A stretch of DNA of 64,000 nt from Deinococcus detaillensis (GTDB lineage Bacteria; Deinococcota; Deinococci; Deinococcales; Deinococcaceae). The position numbers were made by a program, and so were the translations under genes. Location: the NCBI RefSeq assembly GCF_007280555.1, contig NZ_VKDB01000012.1, positions 40,477 through 104,476 of the forward strand, in the 5' to 3' direction. A model generated the notes under the pieces. That model was not told the DNA's origin. It did no database searches and saw only the letters and a list, made by a program, of their open reading frames with translations. Positions 1 through 9,085 of this stretch are shown here, piece after piece (the first letter of the stretch is position 1; each line of letters starts with the position of its first letter).

Positions 1-15
1 GCTGGCACACACCAA

Positions 16-39
16 ACCCCATACGGGGTGACTTTTTTT
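16..39 (+). terminator. Intrinsic terminator of a gene left of the window
   Basis: A five-pair stem (ACCCC at 16-20, GGGGT at 25-29) with an ATAC loop is followed by seven T residues at 33-39. It probably ends a + strand transcript entering from the left. Confidence 0.55.
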
Positions 40-101
40 GCGCGGTCTCGACACGGTTTCTCCCAACACAGACCCGTATTGTCGCTAAAATCGGCGGGTG
101 T

Positions 102-920
102 TTGGTGAATGTGATGCAGGCTGAGACCAATGACCGGAGAAGGCACCGCCCACCGCAGGACTTTGAGCGCTGGCGAGTGACGCTGAGCTGGCACGGCGCG
201 GGCTTTGTCGGCTGGCAATCGCAGCCCAGCGCCCGCAGCGTGCAAGATACACTGTGGCAAGCGTTCGGGCCGCTGCTGGGCGCTCCCGAGGACGCTTTTC
301 GCCCGGTGGCAGCGGGCCGCACCGACGCGGGCGTTCACGCCGAGGCGATGACGGCCCACCTTGATCTGCGGCTGGGGAGCTTAAAGCCTAAACCCGCCCA
401 GCTCGCCCGCGCCCTGAATGCTCACCTGCCCGCCGACTTGGCCGTGACCGAGATATCGCCCGCACCGCCTCACTTCCACGCCCGCTTTACCTGCACCGAG
501 CGCCGGTATGTCTACCGTGTGCTCAACACGCCGCAGCGCCGCCCACTCTGGGAAGGCCGGGCGCTGCACCATCCGGCGGAGCTCGATTTGGCCGCCGTGC
601 GCCGGGCCGCCGCGCTGCTGATTGGTCAGCACGACTTTGCTGCGTTTGCCACCCAAGAAGAGCGCCAGACTGTGCGGGAGCTGCGCCGCTTGGACATGAT
701 CCAGCGGGGCGAGCTGCTTGAATTTGAAGTGGCGGGCGAGAGCTTTTTGCGCCATATGGTGCGCGGCCTCGTCGGCACGCTGCTCAAAGTCGGTGCAGGC
801 CAACTCAGCGCCGAGCAGGTGCAGGCGGTGCTGGCCTCGCGCCAGCGTTCACGGGCCGCCGCCAATGTTCCGGCGCACGGCCTGTATTTCAGCGGAGCGG
901 TATACGGGCCAGAAAGTTAA
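102..920 (+). CDS. truA: tRNA pseudouridine(38-40) synthase TruA
   Basis: TruA converts uridines 38-40 of the tRNA anticodon arm to pseudouridine. The protein has the family layout, with the catalytic aspartate in GRTDAGVH (about residues 72-79) and the later FLRHMVR segment. Its 272 residues are close to the usual 245-275. A TAAAAT box at 86-91 predicts transcription from about 98, so the message is nearly leaderless. The start could be TTG 102, GTG 105, GTG 111 or ATG 114, and all lie upstream of the conserved domain. The gene is convergent with a small membrane-protein gene that ends 4 bp away. Confidence 0.95.
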   Translation: MVNVMQAETNDRRRHRPPQDFERWRVTLSWHGAGFVGWQSQPSARSVQDTLWQAFGPLLGAPEDAFRPVAAGRTDAGVHAEAMTAHLDLRLGSLKPKPAQLARALNAHLPADLAVTEISPAPPHFHARFTCTERRYVYRVLNTPQRRPLWEGRALHHPAELDLAAVRRAAALLIGQHDFAAFATQEERQTVRELRRLDMIQRGELLEFEVAGESFLRHMVRGLVGTLLKVGAGQLSAEQVQAVLASRQRSRAAANVPAHGLYFSGAVYGPES

Positions 921-923
921 ACC

Positions 924-1268
924 TCAGGGAACGAGCTCAGGCCCCTTCCAGTGGCGTTTGTTGAGCATGGCCATTCGCCTCGGATTGCTTATGACCCGAA
1001 GGGCGTAAACGAAAATCAGCAGAACCGGAACACTGCCTATCAGAATCGCCAGCCACCAGACCGGCGAGTAGAGCTCGATCAGCAGGGCCATGACACCGAT
1101 GAGGGCCACTCCGTGAAAGAGCAAACTCAGTGCTCCCCACAGCAGTCGACGCCTCCGGAACAGGTAAGGAGCGTCTCGGTAATGCAGTTGGCGTGCTCCA
1201 CTCCGCAGGAGCAGCGCAGCCAGAGCCAGCAGCAGGAGATCGGCGAGGATGGGGTGGAGCGGGGACAT
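924..1268 (-). CDS. Small membrane protein of unknown function
   Basis: I do not recognise the family. The 114-residue protein from ATG 1268 has three hydrophobic stretches: an N-terminal one rich in Leu/Ala, one around ALIGVMALLIELY and one around LAILIGSVPVLLIFVYAL. It ends in a basic tail, so it is probably an inner-membrane protein. An upstream in-frame start at 1301 is possible, but it adds only a short Cys/Lys-rich stub. A near -10 box (TAAAAC) lies about 7 nt before ATG 1268, which favours this start. Confidence 0.6.
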   Translation of the reverse strand: MSPLHPILADLLLLALAALLLRSGARQLHYRDAPYLFRRRRLLWGALSLLFHGVALIGVMALLIELYSPVWWLAILIGSVPVLLIFVYALRVISNPRRMAMLNKRHWKGPELVP

Positions 1269-1301
1269 GCACTTTGTTTTAGCGCAAACCTGTTTTGCCA
1301 A

Positions 1302-1601
1302 ACTTCTTCTTTTGTTACAGGCCCCTTCACCGAGTCAGGGGCCCCCAATATGCGGCCTGAGGACAACATGTCATCGTCAAATCGTCCAGCATGAAGCCCC
1401 GCGCTTTGGAATGCTCCACGATCACCCTTTTACGAGAGCAGGCCTCATTTTTTTGCCTGGCTTTGTCGCACCGTCTCCGCAGGCCCCACATTTGATCCGC
1501 GCTGCTCTGCTGGCCACTTCGCGCCGCTTCAAAAACGGAGCGAGGCCCGCCGGACACCAAACGAAAAACCCCGCCACGAGACGAGGTTTAGGCTTCCTGC
1601 T
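1302..1601. other. Intergenic stretch with no supported gene
   Basis: Reading frames here show no family resemblance, no ribosome site and no hydrophobic or repeat pattern. Two things can be seen: a GGCCCCT/AGGGGCC inverted repeat with a 10-nt loop near 1321-1344, and the tRNA-Leu terminator at the right end. Confidence 0.5.
1563..1588 (-). terminator. Terminator downstream of tRNA-Leu
   Basis: Read on the minus strand, AACCTCG and CGGGGTT form a seven-pair stem (one G-T pair) with an eight-base loop, followed by a short T run. It lies about 14 nt past the tRNA 3' end. Confidence 0.6.
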
Positions 1602-1686
1602 TGGTGCCGAGAACGGGACTTGAACCCGTATGCCGTGAAGCGTTCGATTTTAAGTCGAGTGCGTCTACCGATTCCGCCATCCCGGC
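1602..1686 (-). tRNA. tRNA-Leu (anticodon UAA)
   Basis: The minus strand folds as an 85-nt class II tRNA. The GCCGGGA acceptor strand pairs with TCTCGGC, the CCA end is encoded, and the anticodon loop CTTAAAA gives UAA. The extra nucleotides form the long variable arm expected for tRNA-Leu. A TATACT -10 box on the same strand (1702-1707) lies just upstream. Confidence 0.95.
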
Positions 1687-1985
1687 CCACAAGCGGCCCG
1701 AAGTATAGCGCACGCACAGCGGCGCGGGAAGCGGCCTTGAGACGCCTTTTATTTTTCGCAGAAATGGTGAAGGCGCTGGGCTGTGTTTGCAGTCAGGAGC
1801 GCGTCAGGAAGCGGGTTTGGGGCGTTTCAGCACAGCAACTGGGGCTGCACACAATCTCCATTTGTTCTGCGCTCAGCCTGCAACGCAGCGTCGCATTCTT
1901 TGTTCAAGGACGGAGTAAAGCCGCCCAACGCAAGCCAGCCGAACAAACCCCTTACCCTCAATCATCCCTTCAAAGGAGAACCACC

Positions 1986-2393
1986 ATGCCTAAGTCCATT
2001 TTGAGCGTCCTGACCCTGACCGCCGCCCTGAGCTTCGTGCCCGCCAGTACCGCTTTTGCTTCGACCATGCCCGCCCCCATCAGCGGCGCTTCCTACAGCC
2101 CGCTGTACACCGAGTCCGATTGGATGACCCTGACAGTGCCGGTTTCTGAACTCGGCGGCACCATTCCCAGCGACCTTGCCCTGAGTGCCAGCGGTTTGCC
2201 CGAAGGCACCAGCATCGCCCTGACTGGCGTTTCGCAAGACGGCAATTACGCGGTGCTGGCCGTCTCGGTGGCCCGCAGCGACCTCAGCGTGGCAGTCAAC
2301 GCCGACAGCCTGGTGACCCTGACTTCCGGCGACAAGGTTCTGACCAGCTTCAATGTGCCGGTGGTGGGCGTCGCTTACAACAGCAGCTTCTGA
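1986..2393 (+). CDS. Small secreted protein of unknown function
   Basis: The protein has 135 residues. The start is ATG 1986, set by a strong AAAGGAGA ribosome site 7-14 nt upstream; an open frame extends far upstream, across tRNA-Leu, and is not coding. A typical signal peptide (MPKSILSVLTLTAALS...) probably ends after AFA, leaving about 110 residues rich in Ser, Thr and Val with alternating hydrophobic residues, consistent with a beta-rich exported domain. I do not recognise the family. It stands alone and has its own terminator. Confidence 0.75.
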   Translation: MPKSILSVLTLTAALSFVPASTAFASTMPAPISGASYSPLYTESDWMTLTVPVSELGGTIPSDLALSASGLPEGTSIALTGVSQDGNYAVLAVSVARSDLSVAVNADSLVTLTSGDKVLTSFNVPVVGVAYNSSF

Positions 2394-2411
2394 ACAACCG
2401 ATCAATAAGCC

Positions 2412-2449
2412 AGCAGCCGGAAAGAGATTTTTCTTCCGGCTGCTTTTTG
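2412..2449 (+). terminator. Strong intrinsic terminator
   Basis: AGCAGCCGGAA pairs with TTCCGGCTGCT over 11 bp and is followed by a T-rich tail. It ends the secreted-protein gene at 1986-2393 and could also act on the convergent ABC gene. Confidence 0.85.
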
Positions 2450-2498
2450 CTATGCTCCATTGCCAAGGTCAGTGCTCAGCCCGATCCCATTGCTCAGC

Positions 2499-4067
2499 TC
2501 AGCGCCCGCGCCGCCGCTGTTCGCGCCTCTCCAGCCACGCCACCACGCTGTAGAGGGCCACGCCCAGCAGCACCAGTAGGGCAATCGCCGCAAAGACTCT
2601 GGGCGTTTGGTACGACTGCCGCGCCTGATTGATGGCAAAGCCCAGCCCGCGCTGGTTGCTGGTAAATTCCCAGACCACCGCGCCGATCAGCGCCAGACTC
2701 AGCGACAAGCGCAGCCCGCCGAGCAGCACTGGCAGAGCCCCGGGAAGTTCGAGGTGCAGCAAGCGCTGAAGCGGCGTGGCCCGCAGGGTGCTGAAGAGTT
2801 CTTGGTAAGTGCGGTCGACTTCGCGCACGCCGACCAGAGTCGACACCAGCACTGGATAGAAAGCGGTCAGGGCGCTCACCAGAATGCCCGGCAAAATCCC
2901 GAAGCCCAGCCACAGCAGCAGCACCGGAGCCAGCACCACCGTCGGGGTGCTCTGGCTGGCGATCAGCAGCGGGCTCAAAAAGCGCTCCAGCCACCGGAGA
3001 CGCGCCATCGGGTAGCCGATCAGCACGCCGAAAGCGCTGCCCAGCAGTGCTCCCAGCAAGGCCACTGCGGCGGTGTAGCCGAGTTGCGAGAGCAGATCGG
3101 CGCGGTTTTGCCAGAACACCTGCCAGACCCTCAGCGGGGTGGGCAGCAGGTAATCGGCGTCGATTCGCACCGCCAGCGCTTGCCAGATCAGCAGGCCCAG
3201 CGCCAGCGCCAAGACCGGCAACCATTCGGATTTGCTGCGCTCTGCTGGCGGCGGCGACCAGTTGTGGGTGCTGTCCCCGCTGCCGAGGAGTGAGCGCAAC
3301 TGCGCTTCGGTACCCTCAGTGTAAGCGCTCAGCCGCCCCTGACCGCGCGTTTCGAGCAGCGCCACGATTTTGCCGCCGCGCAGCACCGCCACCCTATCGG
3401 CCAGCAGCACCGCTTCACGAATCGAGTGCGTGACCATCAAGGTGGTCTGGCCAGTTTTTTCGTGCAGATGGCGCAGCTCGTCGTTGAAGCGCTCGCGCAC
3501 CAGAGCGTCGAGAGCGGCGAACGGCTCGTCGAGCAGCAAAATGTCGCCCGACTGCGCCAGAGCGCGGGCCAGCCCCACCCGCGCCCGCATGCCGCCGGAG
3601 AGCTGGGCTGGCAGGTAATCGCCGTAAGCCGCCATGCCCACCAACTTCAGCGCCTCGCCGGGGGTCAGCACCCCACCCGAGCCGAGTTCACACGGCAGCG
3701 AGACGTTTCTGAGGGCCGAGCGCCACGGCAACAAGCGGTCGTCTTGAAAGACGTAGGCGGGCCGCCCGCGCACCGCCACTTCTCCCGAATCGGCGCGGAG
3801 CAGCCCTGAGACGATTCTCAGCAGCGTGCTTTTGCCGCCGCCCGAAGGCCCGATGATTGCCAAGAACTCGCCGCGCCGCACCTCCAGATTGACGCCGCTG
3901 AGCACCTCGCGCCCGCCGAGGCGCAAGCTCACATCCTGAAGTTCGATGGCCGCCGTGCCGGAGACGCTGCCCCTGACATCAACTTGCGGCAGCTCAGCGG
4001 GTGGATGAGGGGCTGCTGGCTCAGGTAACGGTTGATTGGGCAGCGGTTGGTCAGACAGCGGGGTCAT
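2499..4067 (-). CDS. Fused ABC transporter ATPase-permease, nitrate/sulfonate/pyrimidine-type
   Basis: One 522-residue chain carries both halves of an importer that is normally two proteins. After a Pro-rich N-terminus, residues about 40-255 are an ABC ATPase of the SsuB/TauB/ThiZ type, with Walker [10 protein letters not shown], signature LSGGM, Walker B ILLLDEP and a switch His in VTHS. Residues about 280-520 are an SsuC/ThiX-type permease with several membrane segments and a C-terminal basic end. No periplasmic binding protein lies beside it, so the substrate cannot be read from context; an HMP/thiamine precursor, sulfonate, taurine or nitrate are all possible. The ATG overlaps the stop of the DMT gene upstream (ATGA), so the two are probably translationally coupled. 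Confidence 0.85.
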   Translation of the reverse strand: MTPLSDQPLPNQPLPEPAAPHPPAELPQVDVRGSVSGTAAIELQDVSLRLGGREVLSGVNLEVRRGEFLAIIGPSGGGKSTLLRIVSGLLRADSGEVAVRGRPAYVFQDDRLLPWRSALRNVSLPCELGSGGVLTPGEALKLVGMAAYGDYLPAQLSGGMRARVGLARALAQSGDILLLDEPFAALDALVRERFNDELRHLHEKTGQTTLMVTHSIREAVLLADRVAVLRGGKIVALLETRGQGRLSAYTEGTEAQLRSLLGSGDSTHNWSPPPAERSKSEWLPVLALALGLLIWQALAVRIDADYLLPTPLRVWQVFWQNRADLLSQLGYTAAVALLGALLGSAFGVLIGYPMARLRWLERFLSPLLIASQSTPTVVLAPVLLLWLGFGILPGILVSALTAFYPVLVSTLVGVREVDRTYQELFSTLRATPLQRLLHLELPGALPVLLGGLRLSLSLALIGAVVWEFTSNQRGLGFAINQARQSYQTPRVFAAIALLVLLGVALYSVVAWLERREQRRRGR

Positions 4068-5047
4068 GAAAGCCTGCGGGTTTCAGCGCTGGGCTGGGCG
4101 GTTGAGTCAGGTTGTGCGATTGGATCAGACTGGATGCGGGCAGGCGCGGGGCGGCCCAAAGTGTTGACCAACAGCACCCCGATAAGCGCCACCGCGCCGC
4201 CGATCAGCGAAATTCCTCCCGGCACCTCGCCCAGCCACAGCCAAGCGATCAGGGTGGCCAGCACCGGACTGACAAATAAGAAACTGGTGGTGGCGCTGGC
4301 ACTCACCCGCGAAAGCGCAAATGTCCATGTCAGGTACGCCAGCGCCGAGGGAAAAATCCCCAAATAAATGACCGCCAAGTGAGCGCTCAGCGGCGCGGCC
4401 CGCCACTCGCCCGCGAAGCCCGGCAGGAAAATCAGCATCGGCAGCGTGCCCAGCAGCAAACTCCAAACCGTGAAATTTAGCGGCTTCATGCGCCCGAGAA
4501 TGGGCCGCTGGAACACGAAGTAAATGCTGGTAAACAGCGCGGCCAGCAAAATCAAAATCGCGCCGCCGGTAAACGACACGCCCTGCCCGCCGCCCAAGAC
4601 GATCAGCAGCACGCCCGCCAAGCTGATGAAGGTGCCGAGCCAGCCGAGCAGAGTCAGCTTTTCTGCGGCAAAGCGGGTAGCGATCAGCGCCGTGATGACT
4701 GGCCCCGCCGCGATAATGAGGCTGGCGGTTCCGGCGGGCACGCTCTGTTCGCCGTAATTGAGCAGCGCGTGATACAGCGTGATGCCGCAAAATGACAGCC
4801 CAAAAATTCGTAGCGCGTCGGCGCGGCTGGGCAGCGGGATTCGGGTAATGAGTGCGTAGACGAGCAGCACGGCTGAGGCCACCAGAAAGCGGTAGAGCGT
4901 CAGGTGGCCCGGCGAGAAGACCTGTAAACCCGCCCGAATGCCCGCGAACGCCGAAGCCCAAAACAAAATAGTGATGCAGATGGCCCCCAGACTCAGGGCG
5001 TCGAGGCGGGAGGACGGCGCGGGAACAGGCGGTGAAACGGGCGTCAT
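4064..5047 (-). CDS. EamA/DMT-family transporter
   Basis: A 327-residue multi-pass membrane protein made of two EamA repeats of about five helices each. Recognisable stretches are [11 protein letters not shown], the segment after FRFL/YRFL, and [18 protein letters not shown] in the second repeat. Members export metabolites such as amino acids or purines, or have unknown substrates. The stop codon overlaps the start of the fused ABC gene. That pairing of a putative exporter with an importer is unusual, but no substrate follows from it. Confidence 0.85.
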   Translation of the reverse strand: MTPVSPPVPAPSSRLDALSLGAICITILFWASAFAGIRAGLQVFSPGHLTLYRFLVASAVLLVYALITRIPLPSRADALRIFGLSFCGITLYHALLNYGEQSVPAGTASLIIAAGPVITALIATRFAAEKLTLLGWLGTFISLAGVLLIVLGGGQGVSFTGGAILILLAALFTSIYFVFQRPILGRMKPLNFTVWSLLLGTLPMLIFLPGFAGEWRAAPLSAHLAVIYLGIFPSALAYLTWTFALSRVSASATTSFLFVSPVLATLIAWLWLGEVPGGISLIGGAVALIGVLLVNTLGRPAPARIQSDPIAQPDSTAQPSAETRRLS

Positions 5048-5125
5048 GGCCGCAGCTTAGCAGGCAGGCTGGGGAGCGATTGAAGCGGAATTCGGGTCAG
5101 AGGGAGTGGTTGGTGGGAAGTAGGA

Positions 5126-5172
5126 AGTGGTCAGTGGAAACAGCGCCAAAAGCTGTTCAACCACTGACCACT
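5126..5172. repeat. Nested inverted repeat between DMT gene and phoU
   Basis: AGTGGTCAGTGG (5126-5137) is perfectly inverted at 5161-5172, and inside it AACAGC (5139-5144) pairs with GCTGTT (5152-5157). The element lies just past the phoU stop and upstream of the DMT gene start. No T run follows on either strand, so a dispersed repeat or mRNA-end stabiliser is as likely as a terminator. Confidence 0.7.
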
Positions 5173-5196
5173 CCCCTATCTCCGCTCCCCAGTCCT

Positions 5197-5853
5197 TCAG
5201 TCACGCATCTGCGTTTCGCGCTGGCCGGTGATCCAGTAATTCAGGCGCTCGGCCACGTTTTCCATGTGGTCGCCGATGCGCTCCAAGCTGCGGCCCACAC
5301 GCATCAGGGTCAAGCTCTTGGAGATGTTGCGCGGGTCTTCGAGCATGTAGGTGACGAGTTCACGCTGGGTCTGCTCGTAGAGGTCGTCGACTTCATCGTC
5401 CATCTGCAAGGTTTCGTTGGCCTTCTTCACGTCTCGCTCGGTGATGGCCGTGCGCAGATGCACGCTCATTTCTTGCAGGCGCTCCAGCATCCGGCCCAAG
5501 TTGACGTAGCGCTTGAGGGGCGCGGCCTGCGCCAGTTCCGCGCTGTCGGCGGCCACGTGAACGGCGTAGTCGCCCATCCGCTCGATATCCGATAAGCTCT
5601 TGAGGACAAGCGCCACCAAGCGCAGATCGCGGGCGACCGGCTGGTGCAGGGCGATAATCCGCAGGCACTCGGCTTCGATCTGGGTTTCCAGCGCGTCGAC
5701 TTCGCGGTCAATCGAGCGAATTTCGGGAAGGCGTTTGACATTTTGGTGCAGCAGCACGTCAGCGGCAATCGGCAGCATCCGCTCTACCGTACTGAGCATT
5801 TCGAGGGCGTCACGCAGCACTTTTTGCAAATCTTGTTCCAACACTTCACGCAT
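5197..5853 (-). CDS. phoU: Phosphate signalling complex protein PhoU
   Basis: PhoU links the Pst phosphate importer to the PhoR kinase and damps phosphate signalling when phosphate is plentiful. The 218 residues match the family and form two repeats of a three-helix bundle, each with the metal-binding E/DxxxD-type motif: DIERMGDYAVH (first half) and SLERIGDHMENVAE (second half). An AAGGAG site precedes ATG 5853. The gene follows phoB-phoR on the same strand, separated by a 226-bp repeat-bearing gap. The pst genes are not in this window. Confidence 0.95.
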   Translation of the reverse strand: MREVLEQDLQKVLRDALEMLSTVERMLPIAADVLLHQNVKRLPEIRSIDREVDALETQIEAECLRIIALHQPVARDLRLVALVLKSLSDIERMGDYAVHVAADSAELAQAAPLKRYVNLGRMLERLQEMSVHLRTAITERDVKKANETLQMDDEVDDLYEQTQRELVTYMLEDPRNISKSLTLMRVGRSLERIGDHMENVAERLNYWITGQRETQMRD

Positions 5854-5947
5854 ACCGGCTCCTTAGAGACCCTACTTTAATCCCCTTGACCGTAAGAGGC
5901 GGATGTCAGGGCTTTGTCTGCTTGCGGCTCGGGCGTTACTCCCGCTC

Positions 5948-6069
5948 ATACGGATTCCGGCCATTCTGTTCTCTTTCGGAAAAGTACCGAAAGCCAACTC
6001 CATTCTGGAATCCGTATTTTTTCCTACTCCCTCCAGTCGGGTCAACAGTTATTTCATAACTGATTGACC
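5948..6069. repeat. Structured repeat element downstream of phoR
   Basis: The outer arms ATACGGATTCC (5948-5958) and GGAATCCGTAT (6007-6017) enclose a CTTTCGG/CCGAAAG hairpin (5973-5979, 5987-5993). Next come six T, the motif ACTCCCTCCAGTCGGGTCA (6026-6044), and a second hairpin in which GGTCAA-CAGTTA (6040-6051) pairs with TAACTG-A-TTGACC (6057-6069) with one bulge. A related motif-plus-hairpin occurs at 30835-30892. It probably also ends phoR transcripts and separates phoR from phoU. Confidence 0.7.
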
Positions 6070-6079
6070 GGAATTCTTA

Positions 6080-7042
6080 TCAGACCAAGCCCGCCACGCC
6101 CGGCAAGGTGAACACGAAGGCGTTGCGCCCTTCCCGGCGCTCGGCCCAGGCCTGACCGCCCCAGCCCTGCACGATGCTGCGGACGATATAAAGCCCCATG
6201 CCGCTGCCGAGGCCCGGCGCGTGATCGCCGCGTGTATGGGCCTGAAACAGATGCTCGGTGCTGCTGAGCGCCTCACCTTCGTCGCTGACCGAGACTTCCA
6301 CCCAGCTTCCCCGCGCCGCCGCCCGCACCTCGATGGCCGCGCCGCGCGGCCCGTACTTGAGGGCATTTTCGGTGAGGTTGAGCAGAATTTGCAGCAGCTT
6401 GTCGGGGTCGGCCCGCACCAGATGGTCATCGCCGAAGCTGAGTTGGGCCGCGTGGGCGCTGAGTTCGGGGAGCAGCAGCCGCTCGGCCCGCAAAAAGACC
6501 TCGCTGAGCGGCACGGTGCGGGCGCGGGTCGGCCTGAAACCCACCGCCAAGTCTTCGACCAAGCGGGCAAGGCGCTCGACTTCTTGCAGGCCCTGTTTGA
6601 CAAAGCTCTGCTGCATCTCGGTGGGCATGGCGTATTCCAGCGCTTCCAACACCCCGCGCAGGCCGGTTACGGGGGTGCGGAACTCGTGCGACAAGATGGC
6701 GGTGGCTTCGCGCAACTCGGCTTCGCGGCGGCGGTGGTCGGTGACGTCTTCGACAATCAATGCACCCGGCACCGCCACGCAGCGCAGGGTGCGGCCCGCT
6801 ACGTCGAGTTCGAGTTCGCCGCCGCGCTCGGCCAGCGCTTCGAGGGTGTGGCGGCGCAGCACTTCGAGCAGCGTGCGCCCCGCCGCTTTCTGGTTACTGA
6901 CCCCCCACAGCCGGGCGGCGGCGGCGTTCAGGTGGGTGATTCGGCCTTCCTCGAAGCGCACCACCGCCTGCGGCAAGGCGTCCTGCCAGGCATCAGACTC
7001 AGGAAGGGCGTCCGGCGAGCGCCCGGCGCTCAGGGCGTCCAT
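6080..7042 (-). CDS. phoR: Phosphate-regulon-type sensor histidine kinase
   Basis: A 320-residue kinase, predicted soluble because no membrane segment is visible. A PAS-like N-terminus (about residues 20-110) precedes a HisKA domain with the phosphorylated histidine in SHEFRTPVTGL (about residue 144). The HATPase domain follows, with an N box (NLTENALKYG), a G1 box (SDEGEAL) and a G2 box (GLGSGMGLYIV). It overlaps phoB by 13 bp, so the two are one transcript. The Pho assignment rests on the nearby phoU and the OmpR-type partner; another two-component role is possible. Confidence 0.85.
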   Translation of the reverse strand: MDALSAGRSPDALPESDAWQDALPQAVVRFEEGRITHLNAAAARLWGVSNQKAAGRTLLEVLRRHTLEALAERGGELELDVAGRTLRCVAVPGALIVEDVTDHRRREAELREATAILSHEFRTPVTGLRGVLEALEYAMPTEMQQSFVKQGLQEVERLARLVEDLAVGFRPTRARTVPLSEVFLRAERLLLPELSAHAAQLSFGDDHLVRADPDKLLQILLNLTENALKYGPRGAAIEVRAAARGSWVEVSVSDEGEALSSTEHLFQAHTRGDHAPGLGSGMGLYIVRSIVQGWGGQAWAERREGRNAFVFTLPGVAGLV

Positions 7043-7713
7043 GTCCGCATCCGGTAGCCCTTGCCGCGCACCGTTTCCAGAAACCTGGGGCTGGCCGGAT
7101 CGTCGCCGAGGTGGGCACGCAACTGGGTGATGTGCTGATCCACCGTGCGCTCACCACCCAAAAAGTCCGCGCCCCAGACCCTATCGAGCAGTTCGGTGCG
7201 CGAGTAGACCCGCCCAGCGTTGAGCGCCAAAAAAGTCAGCAGATCGAACTCGCGGCGGGTCAGGTTGAGTGCCGCGCCGTCTTTCTTGGCTTCGGCGGCG
7301 GGCACGTCGATGCTGAGCGGCCCCAGCGCGATGACCTGCGGCATTTCGGCTTGGGTGCGCCGCAGCAGCGCCCGCACCCGCGCCACCAGCTCGGCGGCCG
7401 AGAACGGCTTGGTGAGGTAATCGTCGGCTCCCGTTTCTAAGCCCTCGACCCGCTCGGCCTCGGCGGCGCGGGCGGTGAGCATCAGCACCGGCAGCTTTTT
7501 GAGTTCCTGATCCGCCCGCAGCCGCCGCAAAAAACTCAGGCCGCTCTCACCGGGCAACATCCAGTCGAGCACCAGGGCGTCGGCGGCAGTAAGGCTAGGC
7601 AGGGCGTCTTCCACGGTGCCAAACGCCGATACCCGCAGTCCGGCCCGCTCCAAGTGAAATTTCAGCACGCCCTGAACGGTGCTCTCGTCTTCAATGACCA
7701 CCACATGGCTCAC
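7030..7713 (-). CDS. phoB: OmpR/PhoB-family response regulator
   Basis: A 227-residue regulator. The receiver domain (about residues 1-120) has the acidic pocket in VIEDES, the phosphoacceptor in VLDWMLPGESG (about residue 51) and the conserved Lys in DDYLTKPF. A winged-helix DNA-binding domain follows (LTRREFDLLTFLA, then RTVDQHITQLRAHLG). The start is GTG 7713. It lies 18 nt after the P-loop protein gene on the same strand, so it may be co-transcribed with it. Two Pho-box-like repeats elsewhere in the window (16550-16567 and 57839-57856) are candidate targets. Confidence 0.9.
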   Translation of the reverse strand: MSHVVVIEDESTVQGVLKFHLERAGLRVSAFGTVEDALPSLTAADALVLDWMLPGESGLSFLRRLRADQELKKLPVLMLTARAAEAERVEGLETGADDYLTKPFSAAELVARVRALLRRTQAEMPQVIALGPLSIDVPAAEAKKDGAALNLTRREFDLLTFLALNAGRVYSRTELLDRVWGADFLGGERTVDQHITQLRAHLGDDPASPRFLETVRGKGYRMRTWTP

Positions 7714-7731
7714 GCCCTTTATTCTGGCAGC

Positions 7732-8310
7732 TTAGGTCAGGGGGCTGTCAGCTTGGGCTTGGCGGTGGGCAAATTCCACGATTTGCCGGGCGGATTCTGC
7801 GGGTTGAAAGGCGGAAGTATACAGCACCAGCGCGTCAGGCGGCGGGGGAAGGAGGTCGGCTGAGGAGAGCGTAGCGCGGAGCATCGCCACATCGCGCATC
7901 TTCGCTCGTTCCAACCGTTCAGGGAGGGTCATCCGGCGTTCCAGTTCGCTCAGGTTGCACTCCAGCCAGACAGGAACATAGATGGCTGATCTCACCGCCA
8001 CCAAGTCACGCCTGGCCTGAATGGCCGCTGGCCCTGACGGACGAGTCGTCAGATAGCTCGTGAAAATATGGCTTACGTCCGGGGGCGCGAGGCAGGCCGC
8101 TTCCAGCCCCAGCTTGCGAACTTGCGCCGCCAGCGCGTGAATCTCATCGGGAATGGGCCGCAGTCCGTCTGCGCCGTAAGGCCTAAACACCGCGTCATTG
8201 AACAGGTGATTGTCGAGGAGAACCGCGCCGGTCAGTTCAGCCAGCACCAAGCCGATGGTTCGCTTGCCACTCCCCGGTGGGCCGACCAAATGGAAGACAA
8301 GTGGCCTCAC
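7732..8310 (-). CDS. P-loop kinase-like protein of unknown substrate
   Basis: A 192-residue protein that begins with a P-loop near its N-terminus, FHLVGPPGSGKRTIG, where Arg sits in the position usually taken by Ser or Thr. The layout resembles shikimate-kinase-like or nucleotide-kinase folds, with an early LLDNHLFND stretch and a later segment rich in Arg that may be the lid (LPERLERAKMRD). I cannot name a substrate. The start is GTG 8310. It lies between an MBL hydrolase gene (22 nt upstream) and phoB (18 nt downstream), all on one strand. Confidence 0.7.
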   Translation of the reverse strand: MRPLVFHLVGPPGSGKRTIGLVLAELTGAVLLDNHLFNDAVFRPYGADGLRPIPDEIHALAAQVRKLGLEAACLAPPDVSHIFTSYLTTRPSGPAAIQARRDLVAVRSAIYVPVWLECNLSELERRMTLPERLERAKMRDVAMLRATLSSADLLPPPPDALVLYTSAFQPAESARQIVEFAHRQAQADSPLT

Positions 8311-8332
8311 CTTTCTTTTCCCACACCCGATC

Positions 8333-9001
8333 TCAAAGCAAAAACGGATTGCTGGCTTTCTCGGCCCCGATGCTGCTGCTGCCGCCGTGACCCGGGTAAA
8401 TGGCAGTGCCCTCCGGCAAGCTGAGCAGCTCTGCTTTGATGCCCTGCATCAGTTGGGGGTGGCTGCCGCCCGGCAAATCGGTGCGCCCGATGCCGCCCTG
8501 AAACAGCGTGTCGCCCACGATGGCCAGCCCCTCGCCCAGCAGCACCACATGCCCCGGCGCGTGGCCCGGCAGCTCGCGGGCAATCAGTTCGAGTTTGCCC
8601 GCCTTAAAGACCTGCCCCTGCTCCATAAAGTGTTCGGGGTCGGCGGGCTGCACGAACGGCAGATTCCAGCGCTCGGCGCTCTGCGCTCCGGCGCGGTAAA
8701 TCGGCAGATCGGCCTCGTGCAGCCACACCGGCACATTCAGCGCTTCCCTGAGCGGCTGCACCGCCCCGATGTGGTCGAAATGCGCGTGGGTCAGCAAAAT
8801 GGCCCGCACCTTGACGCCGTGACGCATCACCCACGCCAAAATTTTGCTGGCCTCATCGCCCGGATCGATCAAAAAGCCCTCGGCGCTGGCCGCGTCCCAC
8901 ACCAGAACGGCGTTTTCCTGGAGGGGGCCGGTGGGTAAGCTGGCGACCCGGAACTGGCCGTGCTGAGCGGGAAGGGGGCCGTTGTTGCTGCTGCTGGTCA
9001 T
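8333..9001 (-). CDS. Metallo-beta-lactamase-fold hydrolase, glyoxalase II-like
   Basis: A 222-residue hydrolase with the dinuclear-zinc signature [11 protein letters not shown]. Further ligands lie in [22 protein letters not shown] and YPGHGG near the C-terminus. This single-domain form matches the short GloB-like hydrolases, which act on thioesters or related substrates; the exact substrate is unknown. ATG 9001 lies 7 nt after a TAGACT box on the minus strand, so the message is probably leaderless and this gene may head a run through phoB-phoR. Confidence 0.9.
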   Translation of the reverse strand: MTSSSNNGPLPAQHGQFRVASLPTGPLQENAVLVWDAASAEGFLIDPGDEASKILAWVMRHGVKVRAILLTHAHFDHIGAVQPLREALNVPVWLHEADLPIYRAGAQSAERWNLPFVQPADPEHFMEQGQVFKAGKLELIARELPGHAPGHVVLLGEGLAIVGDTLFQGGIGRTDLPGGSHPQLMQGIKAELLSLPEGTAIYPGHGGSSSIGAEKASNPFLL

Positions 9002-9085
9002 ACTTCACAGTCTAAGCGGCCCGAATGAAGAAAAGTGCTGAGATCCCCTGCCCTCAACCCCATTACTCGGTGGCACACTGGGGGG

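Noticed and set aside
1249..1623. Open frames on both strands around tRNA-Leu
   Set aside because: They run into the tRNA gene or its terminator and show no family resemblance. The region is better read as non-coding.
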